Shown: positions 8,315 through 18,271, counted from the first letter of the stretch. The stretch is 64,000 nt of DNA from Prevotella sp. P5-50 (GCF_002251295.1 NZ_NPJA01000024.1:1-64000), one strand, 5' to 3'. The notes: generated by a model from the letters alone, not told the origin. A program made the numbers and translations.

Positions 8315-8827
8315 TTATAAAATTCTTTGAAAAAAGCTGGCATCATGGTATTTTTCCCCGTCAAATAGCCAATCTTTGAGGGTCCTGCCTGCTATAAAAC
8401 AGTATTTACGGAAGATTTGCAAGGCGGCTTCGTTGCGCTGGTCGATGATGACATAGAGCTGATGGAGATGCAGGATATGACGGGCATAATCGAGGACCTG
8501 TACCACGGCAGCTTCGGCATATCCCCGGCGCTGGTATTGGCGAAGTACCACCAGTCCGAGTTCGGCACGGAGGTGCTGTGGGTCGAAATTGGCAAGGTCG
8601 GCAAGTCCCACTACCTGGTGTTCGCTGTTTTCTATGACCAGCCGCACCTGCCGATCGACATAGATATCATTACTGGCATGAACGATGTAGTCGCGGAGTG
8701 AATAGCGGGAATACGGCACATTGGAGGTTCCCATGTCCCACAGGGAACGATCGTTCTCGATGGTATAGAGCACTTCAAGGTCTTCGGGTTCCATGGCACG
8801 GAGGGTGATAACGGGTAATTGTTTCAT
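8315..8827 (-). CDS. GNAT-family N-acetyltransferase (RimJ/RimL-like)
   Basis: 170 aa. Acetyl-CoA-dependent acyltransferase of the GNAT fold: ITLRAMEPEDLEVLYTIEND at the N-terminus is the RimJ/RimL opening, and LGLVVLRQYQRRGYAEAA holds the motif A acetyl-CoA pyrophosphate loop (QRRGY). It ends with a YHDASFF segment common in the family. The substrate could be a protein N-terminus or a small amine. Its ATG overlaps the stop of the upstream glycosyltransferase gene (ATGA), so the two are translationally coupled. Confidence 0.85.
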   Translation of the reverse strand: MKQLPVITLRAMEPEDLEVLYTIENDRSLWDMGTSNVPYSRYSLRDYIVHASNDIYVDRQVRLVIENSEHQVVGLADLANFDPQHLRAELGLVVLRQYQRRGYAEAAVVQVLDYARHILHLHQLYVIIDQRNEAALQIFRKYCFIAGRTLKDWLFDGEKYHDASFFQRIL

Positions 8828-9732
8828 GTGAGTAAGTCTTGAGGGGTGATAATGGTTTTGACGCGTGTTCTGACCAGTCGTGAGGGCAGGATGCCTATCA
8901 TGGCCAACAATGCACGAATCCAGATGGCGAGTTCCACGAGTTTTCTGATGCAGAAATTGGTCTGTGCATGATGTTTCCGATAATAGATGATCATGGCTTT
9001 ATAGAACACACGGACGTAACTGACGGTGGTCTTGTCGCTGCATCCTCCCTTATAGTGTACGATCTTACAGGGCAGATAGCAGTTGTGCCACCCTGCATCG
9101 AGGAGGCGACAGGAGAGGTCGATATCTTCGCCGTACATGAAGAAATCTTCGTCGAGCAGTCCCACCTGGTCGAGTGCCTTCCGGCGCAACATGGCGAAGG
9201 CTCCGCTGATCACATCGATCTCCGCCGGTTCTGTCCATGACAGCCAACTCATGTAATAGCGTGCGAAGCGGTGGCTGTTGGGAAAGAGGCGTGCCAGTCC
9301 ACACATCTTATACAGAGCGACAAGGGCTGTGGGGCGTCCTCGCCGTGATTCCGGTGCGCGTGTTCCGTCAGCATTGAGCATCTGGACTCCTGCTGCTCCC
9401 ACCTGCGGATGCTGTTCCATGAAATCGACGGTCTGACGGAGTGTATTGGCGCCCACCACGGTATCGGGATTGAGGAGCAGCACATAGGGACTGTGGCTCA
9501 ACCGTATGCCGATGTTGTTGGCTTTTGCGAAACCTATATTTCCCCCACTCTCCACCACCTGCACCTGCGGGAAATGGGCCTTGAGGTCTTCGACGGTGCC
9601 GTCGGACGACTGGTTATCGACGACGATGATTTCTCCGTCAATACCTTTCATCGCCTGTTCTACGCTACGGATACAGGGTCCGAGATACTGGCGTGCATTA
9701 TAGCTTACGATGACGACAGAGAGTTTTTTCAT
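8824..9732 (-). CDS. Family 2 glycosyltransferase (rhamnosyltransferase-like)
   Basis: 302 aa, cytoplasmic face of the inner membrane. The GT-A fold begins LSVVIVSYNARQYLGPCI, has EIIVVDNQSSDGT, GGNIGFAKANN and the metal-binding LLLNPDT (DxD-type), then GAFAMLRRKALDQVG and DEDFFMYGEDIDLSCRL near the catalytic base. This pattern is common in rhamnosyl- and other sugar transferases of surface polysaccharide synthesis. Near-C-terminal hydrophobic residues suggest membrane association. It is coupled by ATGA overlaps to the membrane protein upstream and the GNAT gene downstream. Confidence 0.88.
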   Translation of the reverse strand: MKKLSVVIVSYNARQYLGPCIRSVEQAMKGIDGEIIVVDNQSSDGTVEDLKAHFPQVQVVESGGNIGFAKANNIGIRLSHSPYVLLLNPDTVVGANTLRQTVDFMEQHPQVGAAGVQMLNADGTRAPESRRGRPTALVALYKMCGLARLFPNSHRFARYYMSWLSWTEPAEIDVISGAFAMLRRKALDQVGLLDEDFFMYGEDIDLSCRLLDAGWHNCYLPCKIVHYKGGCSDKTTVSYVRVFYKAMIIYYRKHHAQTNFCIRKLVELAIWIRALLAMIGILPSRLVRTRVKTIITPQDLLT

Positions 9733-10163
9733 TCCGTTTCGCTTTTGCTTGTCTCTGCCTCACAGCGTTTTTGCGAGGGATAGACGAATACCATTGCCAA
9801 CAGTGAGATGATGGCGAGATAGAAATAGGATGCCTTATCGAAGAGTCCGTAACATACCGCATCGATGGCAAATACCGACTGGAGCAGCAACTGGCGTGTC
9901 CATGCCCAACGGGCATACTTCTCGGGCAACTTGCGGCGTACGGACTGGCAATACATGAGTCGTAAGGCAAGGGGTACGAATGCGATAGTGAGGCATACTG
10001 CTACCATATCGACTACATATTCCACGACAGGATTGGAGATCTCCTGCAGAGTTGCGCAGCAATCGGTGGTGCGCAGCAGTACGGTGATTAGCAGGGTAAG
10101 TGTCAGGATGGTCCAGAAGGTCATCATCAGCCAGTGTTGCAGATAGGATATTGTCTTAGCCAT
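9729..10163 (-). CDS. Hypothetical inner-membrane protein, 144 aa
   Basis: Four likely hydrophobic helices: near 10-30 (WLMMTFWTILTLTLLITVLL), 47-70, 95-115 and 115-130. The C-terminal tail is charged (CEAETSKSETE). No family recognised. It heads a three-gene overlapping set with the glycosyltransferase and the GNAT enzyme, so it may assist the same surface-sugar or lipid modification; that is inference from position only. Confidence 0.75.
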   Translation of the reverse strand: MAKTISYLQHWLMMTFWTILTLTLLITVLLRTTDCCATLQEISNPVVEYVVDMVAVCLTIAFVPLALRLMYCQSVRRKLPEKYARWAWTRQLLLQSVFAIDAVCYGLFDKASYFYLAIISLLAMVFVYPSQKRCEAETSKSETE

Positions 10164-10241
10164 TTCGTTTGTTGTTTATTCGTTTGCTATATGCTATATA
10201 GATTATTACCGTTTCTTATAGATATAAATAATTTGTAGCGG

Positions 10242-10859
10242 TCATTTGCCCTCAAACGGCGTGCGGTTGACGATAGACCTTCCGAGGGTCACCTCATCGG
10301 TATACTCCAGTTCGTTGCCTACAGACACACCCCGTGCGATGATAGAGATGCTGACATCATAGGGAGCGAGTTTGCGGAAGATATAGAAATTGGTGGTGTC
10401 ACCTTCCATGGTCGGGCTGAGTGCGAGAATTACCTCCCTGACTCCCCCTTCTTCCACCCGCTTGACCAACGAATCGATTTCAAGGTCGGAGGGTCCAATG
10501 CCGTCCATGGGTGAGATGACTCCGCCCAACACATGATACAATCCCTGATACTGCTGAGTGTTTTCCACCGCCATGACATCCTGGATGTTCTCCACGACAC
10601 AGACCGTAGTGGCGTCGCGCCTTGGGTCTGCACAGATGGGGCATCGCTCAGCATCTGAGATGTTGTGACAGGTTTTGCAATAGCAGACATCGTGCTTCAG
10701 GCGACTGACGGCCTCCACAAAAGCCTGTACGTCCTGATCTTCTTGTCGCAACAGATGAAGCACGAGGCGAAGTGCTGTCTTACGGCCCACGCCAGGGAGT
10801 TTGGAAAACTCCTGCACGGCTCTTTCGAGCAACTGCGACGGATATTGCTGACTGATCAT
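10242..10859 (-). CDS. recR: Recombination mediator protein RecR
   Basis: 205 aa. Works with RecO (and RecF) to load RecA at single-strand gaps. The N-terminal helix-hairpin-helix contains [20 protein letters not shown]; a four-Cys zinc site (CYCKTC then CPIC) follows near residues 59-76; the Toprim domain contains [14 protein letters not shown] and the late [19 protein letters not shown]. Length is normal. It lies 27 bases downstream of the ABC-F gene and is probably cotranscribed with it. Confidence 0.96.
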   Translation of the reverse strand: MISQQYPSQLLERAVQEFSKLPGVGRKTALRLVLHLLRQEDQDVQAFVEAVSRLKHDVCYCKTCHNISDAERCPICADPRRDATTVCVVENIQDVMAVENTQQYQGLYHVLGGVISPMDGIGPSDLEIDSLVKRVEEGGVREVILALSPTMEGDTTNFYIFRKLAPYDVSISIIARGVSVGNELEYTDEVTLGRSIVNRTPFEGK

Positions 10860-10886
10860 TTCTTTGGTATTATTTTCCCGATTCGT

Positions 10887-12680
10887 TTATTTCCTCGATT
10901 CGTCTTTTATCTCTGAAAGTTCAAGCCACCGCATCGACTTCTCATCGAGTTCGCTTTGAAGCACTGGCAGGCGCTTGCTCTTCTCGGTGAGTTCATCGAC
11001 AGACAGCGTACCGCTGCATAGGGCATCTTCTATCAGGTGCTGTTCCTCTTCGAGTTGTGCGATTTCCTTTTCGAGTTTCTCAAACTCCAACCGCTCTTTG
11101 TAAGTCATTCGCCGCCGGTCATCATGCCGGTAGGATTTGGCAGTCTTTCCCCTCGGTTCCTTGTTATCCTTGACCGTTGCCGCTTCTTCCATGGCGAGCC
11201 ACTGGCGGTACTGGCTGTAGTTGCCGGGGAAGTCTTTCACCTCGCCCTGTCCCTTGAAAACCAGGAGATGATCGACCACCTTATCCATGAAATAGCGGTC
11301 GTGGCTGACGACAATCACGCAACCGGGGAAATCCTGTAGATACTCTTCGAGGATCTGCATGGTCACAATATCGAGATCGTTGGTGGGCTCGTCGAGTACC
11401 AGGAAGTTGGGATTCTTCATCAGCACGGTACAGAGGTAGAGTTTGCGTCGCTCGCCACCGCTCAACTTATACACGTAGTTGTGCTGCTGTTCGGGTGTAA
11501 ACAGGAAATACTGCAAGAGCTGGGACGCTGTCAGGCGCTTTCCGCTACCCAGGTCAACATAATCGGCAATGGCAGTGATGACATCGATGACCTTCATCTG
11601 TTCGTCAAACTGCAAGCCTTCCTGCGAGAAATAGCCAAAGCGCACCGTTTCGCCGATGACGATACGTCCTTCGTCAGGTTGCACCTGAGACAGTAGCATT
11701 TTGATGAAGGTGGATTTTCCCGTGCCGTTGTTGCCCACAATACCCATCTTCTCGAAGCGTGAGAAGTTATAGTAGAAATCCTTGAGGATGACCACATCGT
11801 CAAAGCGCTTGGAGATGTACTGACACTCAAAGATCTTACTGCCGATATATACATTGCTCGCCTTGAGGCGGAGCTGGCGCTCTTCCATGCGCTGCTTAGC
11901 CACCTTCTCCAACTCATAGAAAGCCTCTTCGCGGTAGCGTGCCTTATGGCCTCGCGCCTGTGGCATTCTGCGCATCCATTCCAGTTCGGTGCGATAGAGA
12001 TTGTTGGCACGGGCAATTTCTGCGCGTCTCGCATCAATACGCTCCTGTCGCTTTTCGAGGTAATAGGCGTAGTTGCCACGATAGGTATAGACCGTACGGT
12101 CGTCGAGTTCGAGGATGACCGAACAGACGCGGTCCAGGAAGAATCGGTCGTGGGTGACCATGAGCAAGGTGCGGTTGCCTCGCGAGAGGTAGCCTTCGAG
12201 CCATTCTATCATCTCCAGGTCGAGATGGTTGGTGGGTTCGTCGAGAATCAGCAGATCAGGTTCGGTGAGCAGCACGTTGGCGAGTGCGACACGTTTCTGC
12301 TGTCCGCCACTCAACTGCCGCATGGGTTGGTTGAGGTCGCGAATCTTCAACTGCGTCAACACCTGTTTGGCTTTCAACACCTTATCGGGATCGCCCTGGT
12401 GGTTGAAGCAGGCATCGAGCACACTCTCGTCAGGGTCGAACCGTGGAGACTGTTCCAGGAATCCAACCCTCAGGTCGCGACGGAAGACGATGTCGCCGCT
12501 GTCGCATCCCTCTTTGCCCGCAAGGACAGCGAGAAGTGTGGATTTTCCCGTACCGTTCTTGGCAACGAGTCCCACGCGTTGTCCTTCGGCTATGGAGAAA
12601 CTGATGTTGTCGAACAGCTGAAGTGCTCCAAACGATTTGGAGAGGTTTTGCACATCAACATACGGAGTGTCCTTCGCCAT
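10887..12680 (-). CDS. ABC-F family ATPase (Uup-like)
   Basis: 597 aa, soluble, with two ABC domains. First: GLVAKNGTGKSTLL (Walker A), LSGGQQKRVALANVLL (signature), LLILDEPTNHLD (Walker B). Second: GIVGNNGTGKSTFIK, LSGGERRKLYLCTVLM, FLVLDEPTNDLD. The linker between them (about 190-270) is helical and charged, as in ribosome-acting ABC-F proteins. A C-terminal coiled coil of about 80 residues (YKERLEFEKLEKEIAQLEEE) is the Uup feature linked to DNA or ribosome binding. Starts 2 bases from the yihA stop. Confidence 0.93.
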   Translation of the reverse strand: MAKDTPYVDVQNLSKSFGALQLFDNISFSIAEGQRVGLVAKNGTGKSTLLAVLAGKEGCDSGDIVFRRDLRVGFLEQSPRFDPDESVLDACFNHQGDPDKVLKAKQVLTQLKIRDLNQPMRQLSGGQQKRVALANVLLTEPDLLILDEPTNHLDLEMIEWLEGYLSRGNRTLLMVTHDRFFLDRVCSVILELDDRTVYTYRGNYAYYLEKRQERIDARRAEIARANNLYRTELEWMRRMPQARGHKARYREEAFYELEKVAKQRMEERQLRLKASNVYIGSKIFECQYISKRFDDVVILKDFYYNFSRFEKMGIVGNNGTGKSTFIKMLLSQVQPDEGRIVIGETVRFGYFSQEGLQFDEQMKVIDVITAIADYVDLGSGKRLTASQLLQYFLFTPEQQHNYVYKLSGGERRKLYLCTVLMKNPNFLVLDEPTNDLDIVTMQILEEYLQDFPGCVIVVSHDRYFMDKVVDHLLVFKGQGEVKDFPGNYSQYRQWLAMEEAATVKDNKEPRGKTAKSYRHDDRRRMTYKERLEFEKLEKEIAQLEEEQHLIEDALCSGTLSVDELTEKSKRLPVLQSELDEKSMRWLELSEIKDESRK

Positions 12681-12681
12681 A

Positions 12682-13284
12682 CTATCCCTTCAGTTGTTGA
12701 TTGATACTATCAATATAATCCAGGAGTTCGTCCCTACCCTGCCGACTTTCGGAGGATGTCAGGAACATCGGCGGGAGTTCCTCCCATGTTTCCTGCAACT
12801 TCTTCTTATAATTGGCAATATTCTGACTGGCCTTGCCTCCGCTCAACTTATCGGTTTTGGTAAACACGATGGCGAAAGGCACTCCTGACTGTCCGAGCCA
12901 ATCAATAAACTCCAGGTCTATCGCCTGCGGTTCGTGTCGCGAATCCACCAATACAAAAACATTGACCATCTGCTCCCGTTGCAGAATATATCCTCTGATC
13001 ATCTGATCGAGTTTTGCCACTTCTTTCTTGGAGCGCTTCGCATAGCCGTAGCCCGGCAGATCGACGAGATACCACTCTTTGTTGATGATGAAATGGTTGA
13101 TAAGCAAGGTCTTGCCAGGTGTTGCTGAAGTCTTTGCCAACTTGCGTCGGTTGGTCAGCATATTGATCAGGCTCGACTTGCCCACATTGGACCTGCCGAT
13201 GAAGGCATATTCTGGTTTTGTGTCGTTGGGACACATGCTTACCATTGGTGCGCTCAAACTAAATTCAGCACTTTTTATATCCAT
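12682..13284 (-). CDS. engB: Ribosome biogenesis GTPase YihA/YsxC (EngB)
   Basis: 200 aa. GTPase acting in late 50S subunit assembly. G1 [15 protein letters not shown]2/switch region around [10 protein letters not shown]3 [10 protein letters not shown] and G4 FTKTDKL are all intact; [16 protein letters not shown] is the usual N-terminal strand. First gene of a compact run with the ABC-F gene and recR on the same strand. Confidence 0.95.
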   Translation of the reverse strand: MDIKSAEFSLSAPMVSMCPNDTKPEYAFIGRSNVGKSSLINMLTNRRKLAKTSATPGKTLLINHFIINKEWYLVDLPGYGYAKRSKKEVAKLDQMIRGYILQREQMVNVFVLVDSRHEPQAIDLEFIDWLGQSGVPFAIVFTKTDKLSGGKASQNIANYKKKLQETWEELPPMFLTSSESRQGRDELLDYIDSINQQLKG

Positions 13285-13385
13285 GCAATAAAATATTGTC
13301 GGTATGTTATATTACTGAAACCAGCGGATTACACTTCGTAAGGCAACCCGCCAGTCTATACTGGGTTCACAAAGGTAACAGCGGT

Positions 13386-14090
13386 TTAGTCTTCTTCTGG
13401 AGAAATCAACTTATAACCCTTGCCGTGAATGTTGATGATTTCTATCTGCGGATCGTCTTTCAAGTGTTTACGCAACTTGGTGATATAAACGTCCATAGAG
13501 CGTGCATTGAAATAGTTGTCGTCAATCCAGATGGTCTTCAATGCGAAATCACGCTGCAGAATCTCGTTGGCATGGCTGCAAAGCAAGCCCAGAAGATCGT
13601 TCTCCTTCGTAGTCAGCTTAGACACCTTGTCGCCGATGGTCAAGGTCTGCTTCTGGGTGTCGAACACAAACTTACCGATGTGATAGACCGAACTCTCCTT
13701 GTTTTTCTTGCCACGTACACGGCGCAGGATGGCCTCGATACGTGAAACGAGTTCCTCCATGGAGAAAGGCTTGGTAATATAATCGTCTGCACCGATTTTG
13801 AAACCTTGCAGGATGTCCTCTTTGAGGGTCTTTGCAGTAAGGAAGATGATGGGGATCTCTGCGTTGGCACTACGGATTTCCTGTGCCAAAGTAAAACCGT
13901 CTTTCTTCGGCATCATGACATCGAGTACACAAATATCGAATTTGGTCTTAAGGAAAGCTTTGTAGCCTACCTCTCCATCGGGGCAGAGTTCTGCCTGGTA
14001 ACCTTTAGCTGCCAGATACTCACGCAAAAGCATTCCGAGGTTTTCATCGTCTTCGCAAAGAAGAATTTTCAGTTTGTCGTCCATAATCAT
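13386..14090 (-). CDS. rprY: OmpR-family response regulator (RprY-like)
   Basis: 234 aa. Receiver domain with acidic pair LLCEDDENLG, phospho-acceptor Asp in FDICVLDVMMPKKDG, TAKT switch and YITKPF Lys; winged-helix DNA-binding domain with TKENDLLGLLCSHANEI and SMDVYITKLRKHLKDD. It lies 41 bases downstream of the histidine kinase gene and is certainly its partner. The pair resembles the RprX/RprY system of Bacteroides; the symbol is assigned on that resemblance. Confidence 0.9.
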   Translation of the reverse strand: MIMDDKLKILLCEDDENLGMLLREYLAAKGYQAELCPDGEVGYKAFLKTKFDICVLDVMMPKKDGFTLAQEIRSANAEIPIIFLTAKTLKEDILQGFKIGADDYITKPFSMEELVSRIEAILRRVRGKKNKESSVYHIGKFVFDTQKQTLTIGDKVSKLTTKENDLLGLLCSHANEILQRDFALKTIWIDDNYFNARSMDVYITKLRKHLKDDPQIEIINIHGKGYKLISPEED

Positions 14091-14131
14091 GAATGTTTAG
14101 ATGTTATTATTCTATTTTTGTTTATTCTTGT

Positions 14132-15688
14132 TTATTGTTCGTGGAGCACGGGGAGGGAGATGGTAAACTTAGTACCCTTGCCCAGTTCGCTCTCACATTT
14201 GATTTCGCCTTGATGCAGGTCGATGACCTTCTTGACATACGCCAGTCCCAAACCGAAGCCTTTCACATCGTGTTTGTTGCCCGTATGCACGCGGTAGAAC
14301 TTCTCAAAAACTTTTTTGATATTCTCGCGCTTGATGCCCTGTCCGTTGTCGCGTATGGAGAGGTACAGACGGTCGTTATCGTTCCATGTGCGGATGAAGA
14401 TATTGATCGGCTCTTCGGGTTTGCGGTATTTCACGGCATTATCCATCAGGTTGGTAATGGCATTCTGGAAATGCAGTTCATCCACATAGATGGCTGAATC
14501 CACCGCTTCTATCTCGGTAAATATCTTTCCTCCTGTATGTTCCACTCGCAATGAGAAGGTAGAGGCGATATTCTCAACCATCTCGTTGAGGTCGAGTTCT
14601 TTCTTCTTGAACACGATGCTCTTCTTGTCGAACATCGACATCTGCAATACTTTTTCTACCAAAAAACGCAAGCGTTTCGACTCATCGGCAATCACCCCAC
14701 CGAGATGTTTGGTCATGGCTTCTGTCTTGGTCACGGTATTGTCGTTCATCATCTGCGCAGCCAGTGAGATGGAAGCAATAGGTGTCTTCAACTCATGGGT
14801 CATATTGTTGATGAAATCGTTTTTGATTTCAGTATAGCGTTTCTGTCGGAAGATCACCACCACGGTAAAGATAAAGGTGATGAGCAATACGATGGTAAAG
14901 ATGATGGACGGGATCATGAAGCGCACCGATGAAAAGATGTAGCTGTTCATCTCAGGGAAGTGGATTCTCACCAGGCCCATCTTCGACTGCGGGTCGTTGC
15001 GGAAGAGCAACTGCGAATAGTTGTACTCTTCTCCCTCGTCAGTATAGTCAGGACAGCGATAGACCTCACGGCCGTCGGTGGTAGAGACGGTGAAATGATA
15101 GGGAATATTCACTCCGTTGTTGAGGAGCTCGGCACGGATGTCCTGGTCGAGCATCTTGAAATTCACACGTTCCTTGAGGGATTTGTCGCTGGCGGTATAA
15201 AGGATATTATAGACCACCTCGTCCAACAGTGCTTTCTGATAAACATAGCGCTTGCGCACAATCTCCTGCATGGATTTGGCAGCTTCGGAGATGGAACTCT
15301 TGTCTTTGCGGATGATCATGCCTTTGGGTACGCTAGCGGGTTTCATCTCAAACGATTTCATCTGGAAGGAAGAATAGACTGTTCCGTCGTCGGTAGCTAC
15401 CGAGAACTGATGTGAGTGCTTGATGGTTCCGTCCAGTCCATCGACCATCACCGAATCCTGTCGGAATGCCCGGCGCTCGGTCTCGTTGACATCCTTTTCC
15501 AAATACCTCAGCGTCTCGTTCATCTCTAAGTTGCGCGAGGCTTGGTAGAGACTTCGGTTCACACTCTCGTCAAACTGCTCCTTCTTCATCTTGATCATCT
15601 CTTCTGCATAAGAGAACTGAAGGAAGAGCAGCACCAGGAACGAGAGTCCCATGATAATGGCTATTGCCCAGATTGTGGATTTCTTCAT
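14132..15688 (-). CDS. rprX: Sensor histidine kinase (RprX-like)
   Basis: 518 aa. A first transmembrane helix (WAIAIIMGLSFLVLLFLQF, about 8-26), a periplasmic sensor domain of about 235 residues, and a second helix (IPSIIFTIVLLITFIFTVVV). The DHp domain has NNMTHELKTPI with the phospho-His; the CA domain has NLMDNAVKY (N box), IRDNGQGI (G1) and KGFGLGLAYV (G2). The regulator gene follows. A TAACTTTG box ends only 6 bases before the ATG, so the mRNA may have almost no leader. Confidence 0.93.
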   Translation of the reverse strand: MKKSTIWAIAIIMGLSFLVLLFLQFSYAEEMIKMKKEQFDESVNRSLYQASRNLEMNETLRYLEKDVNETERRAFRQDSVMVDGLDGTIKHSHQFSVATDDGTVYSSFQMKSFEMKPASVPKGMIIRKDKSSISEAAKSMQEIVRKRYVYQKALLDEVVYNILYTASDKSLKERVNFKMLDQDIRAELLNNGVNIPYHFTVSTTDGREVYRCPDYTDEGEEYNYSQLLFRNDPQSKMGLVRIHFPEMNSYIFSSVRFMIPSIIFTIVLLITFIFTVVVIFRQKRYTEIKNDFINNMTHELKTPIASISLAAQMMNDNTVTKTEAMTKHLGGVIADESKRLRFLVEKVLQMSMFDKKSIVFKKKELDLNEMVENIASTFSLRVEHTGGKIFTEIEAVDSAIYVDELHFQNAITNLMDNAVKYRKPEEPINIFIRTWNDNDRLYLSIRDNGQGIKRENIKKVFEKFYRVHTGNKHDVKGFGLGLAYVKKVIDLHQGEIKCESELGKGTKFTISLPVLHEQ

Positions 15689-15693
15689 GTCTG

Positions 15694-15701
15694 CAAAGTT
15701 A
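15694..15701 (-). promoter_or_regulatory. -7 box of the two-component operon
   Basis: TAACTTTG on the minus strand, with the ATG starting 6 bases after it. With the usual spacing transcription would begin within a few bases of the start codon. Confidence 0.55.
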
Positions 15702-15804
15702 GCGATATTACAAACATGGGGGTACTTATTCGTTAATTATCTTCGTTAATTTTAACAATATTAACATAAATACCGATTTTTAGTATCACATTTGCAACTA
15801 AGCA

Positions 15805-15861
15805 CAATCAGTCCTTAGGTCATCGGTGTGTTTAATCACCTTTTTCCCTAAGGACCGATTG
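15805..15861. repeat. Inverted repeat between two-component and TonB-receptor genes
   Basis: CAATCAGTCCTTAGG (15805-15819) is nearly perfectly complementary to CCTAAGGACCGATTG (15847-15861), with one mismatch and a 27-base loop. It begins 4 bases after the TonB-receptor stop, so it is probably that gene's terminator or a 3' stabilising hairpin, although no strong T run follows. Confidence 0.5.
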
Positions 15862-15864
15862 AGA

Positions 15865-18255
15865 TTAAAAGTTCCAACCGAAATCGATTCCGAGTTGGAA
15901 GGGGTTACCGCGCTGTGCAAAATACAGCGATTCTCCCGTCGCTTTGCTTTGGAATGCGAAGGTATTGTAATGGGTATTGGTGAGATTGCGAGCCCAAAGA
16001 TTGACATGACAGCATTCCAGTTGCACGCCGATATGAGCCCCCAGCAGCGCATAGACTTGCTGTTGGTAAGTATTCATTTCATCCCAATAGATGCTGCCGA
16101 GTCCGTTGAGGTCGGCTCCGAAGATGATGGCCTTAAAATTGTCGTGATGAAGGTCAACACGATAGTCTGCAAGCAATGAGAAGGAATGTTCGGGAACAAA
16201 AGGCACGCGTTTGCCGCAATAGTCAACAGCTTCGCCTGTCGCATTATCATTGGTGGTGTAATCTTTGAACGCGGCATGGGTATAGGCATAAGTGGCAGCC
16301 CAAGACAAATGGTCGGACAGCGCCTGACCGCGTACTGCCAGTTCGAGTCCACAACTGTAACTGCGTCCTGCATTGACCATTTTTCGTCCATAGCCATAAT
16401 CGCTGCTAAACACAGAGAGTTGTTGGTTGCGAATCTGCATGTAGTATGCAGCTAAATCAGCCTGAACGGTGTTACCAAAGAGATTGAGGTGGGCACCTGC
16501 CTCGTAGTTCCAACTCTCCTCTGGTTTGAAGCGGATGCCTTCGAGCAACGTGGCATATTCCTCATCAGTATGGCTGATATTGACCTCAATATCCTTGCGT
16601 GCCTCCATGGCTTGTTGCAAAGCAACGCGCAGATTGTTCTGCACATCGGTCTGAATAATGTCGCTAAAGAGTTGGATATTAAATCCTCCACTACGATAAC
16701 CTTTTGTCACAGTGGTATATATATTACTTCCGTTAGACCATCGATAGAGCAGTCCGAACTTAGGCAACAGCTGTTGAAACGAGGAATGTTCCTGATTGAC
16801 AAATGGAGAAACCATCTTGACTTTCGCTGCCGAACCCATGATACTGAAGTCCATGTTGGCCTGTCCGCTCGTATCATAGGAAATACTGTTGCGGCTGTAA
16901 TCGTATCGCAAACCGACGGTAGCGGTGAGGTGTTCGGCTATTTCAATATTCGACTCATGGAAAATGCCGATATTGGACTGTGGAGTATGGAAAGAACTCG
17001 GCACCCACAATCCCATGTTTACACGGACACCTCCTAATCGCTCAATCATGGCGGCAGCAGCCGTTTCGCCCATGCGGTCAGCCAGCGAACGGAAGATCTG
17101 TCCGTAAATCATGTTGCCGATTCTACTGCCCATCTGCTGACTGAATGCCTGTCCGAAGGTGTTGGGGGCTGTGGTCTTCAACCATTCATGGGCAAGAAAC
17201 ATACCATTAGTCCAGTGCCAACGGCTCTTATTGGCGCTCTTTATGGTAAACTCCTGACTGAGCGAATTGCTCAACTGACGCTGATCGACCTTGAAGAAGT
17301 CGGAAGGCGAATAGTCGGCATCCATCAGCAGACGGTCGCGCAAGAACTGCCAGGAAGTGGTGCTTTGCATGATGAATCCTGCTCCTGAGTATTGGATATG
17401 GAGTCCGTTGGTCAACAGATTGCGCTGATAGCAACTTTGCTCGTTCTGACTAGGATCATCTACGCGGTTGTTGTCCAGATGGAGCACGCCATAAGGGTTG
17501 GCGTTCTGGCGAACATACTGGTAGTCACTAATGAAATCAATGTTCCAATGCGCTGACGGACGAAGCATCAGGCGGAAACGACCGCCAGCCTCATCCATCT
17601 TATCGGCAGAACGGTCGGTCTGCGTGTTACGATAGAATCCGTTTGTGCCTTGATAGAACCCTGCCAACGAGAAAGCTGCTTTGGAGCTTAACTGTTGGGA
17701 GTGTGCCACTTCCACATTACGATAGAAGGCGGTTCCCAATCCCAGTTTCAATGCCGTACCCTGATGGCTAAAAGGTGATTTAGAGTAGATTCTTACCAGT
17801 CCGCCTTCTGCATTCATTCCATAGAGCGTACCCTGGGGACCACGCAACACGTCAACGCGGTCGGTCTGGTAAAGATGGGTGTTGAACGCTGTTTTGTTGG
17901 ACAGAGGGATGTTGTCAACATACACACCCATTGACGGACTGTTGACGCGGGAGCCGATGCCACGCACGTAAATAGAGGATGTAAAACGTGAACCATACGC
18001 AGGCATGGCAAGCGAAGGAACAAAAGCAGAGACGTCTCGAATATCTCCCATTCCATGGTCAACAAGTTGGTCGCGACCTATTACCGTTGAAGCCAAAGGC
18101 CGCTGGCGCAACCGATAGGTATCTTTGGGCTGCGAAACCACAACGACTTCGTCAAGGTCATAAACGCGCGAAGAGTCGGATGGTATATTCAAAGACTCAG
18201 CCTTGCTTACTGCAGGCCATAGCAATAAAATAATAAATAACGATTTGTTTCTCAT
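15865..18255 (-). CDS. TonB-dependent outer-membrane receptor
   Basis: 796 aa with a signal peptide (MRNKSLFIILLLWPAVSKAE). A TonB-box-like segment (YDLDEVVVVSQ) near 32-42 precedes the plug domain, which has VYVRGIGSR, VYVDNIPL and VDVLRGPQGTLYGMNAEGG. The barrel closes with GIDFGWNF and a C-terminal Phe. There is no carboxypeptidase-like domain, so it is not SusC type; it is closer to the siderophore, heme or small-molecule receptors. The substrate is unknown. A near-palindromic hairpin follows the stop and a TAACTTTG box lies 8 bases before the start. Confidence 0.92.
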   Translation of the reverse strand: MRNKSLFIILLLWPAVSKAESLNIPSDSSRVYDLDEVVVVSQPKDTYRLRQRPLASTVIGRDQLVDHGMGDIRDVSAFVPSLAMPAYGSRFTSSIYVRGIGSRVNSPSMGVYVDNIPLSNKTAFNTHLYQTDRVDVLRGPQGTLYGMNAEGGLVRIYSKSPFSHQGTALKLGLGTAFYRNVEVAHSQQLSSKAAFSLAGFYQGTNGFYRNTQTDRSADKMDEAGGRFRLMLRPSAHWNIDFISDYQYVRQNANPYGVLHLDNNRVDDPSQNEQSCYQRNLLTNGLHIQYSGAGFIMQSTTSWQFLRDRLLMDADYSPSDFFKVDQRQLSNSLSQEFTIKSANKSRWHWTNGMFLAHEWLKTTAPNTFGQAFSQQMGSRIGNMIYGQIFRSLADRMGETAAAAMIERLGGVRVNMGLWVPSSFHTPQSNIGIFHESNIEIAEHLTATVGLRYDYSRNSISYDTSGQANMDFSIMGSAAKVKMVSPFVNQEHSSFQQLLPKFGLLYRWSNGSNIYTTVTKGYRSGGFNIQLFSDIIQTDVQNNLRVALQQAMEARKDIEVNISHTDEEYATLLEGIRFKPEESWNYEAGAHLNLFGNTVQADLAAYYMQIRNQQLSVFSSDYGYGRKMVNAGRSYSCGLELAVRGQALSDHLSWAATYAYTHAAFKDYTTNDNATGEAVDYCGKRVPFVPEHSFSLLADYRVDLHHDNFKAIIFGADLNGLGSIYWDEMNTYQQQVYALLGAHIGVQLECCHVNLWARNLTNTHYNTFAFQSKATGESLYFAQRGNPFQLGIDFGWNF

Positions 18256-18263
18256 AACGGCTG

Positions 18264-18271
18264 CAAAGTTA
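18264..18271 (-). promoter_or_regulatory. -7 box of the TonB-receptor gene
   Basis: TAACTTTG on the minus strand, 8 bases from the ATG; implies a leader of only about 5 bases. No clear -33 element was seen. Confidence 0.5.
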
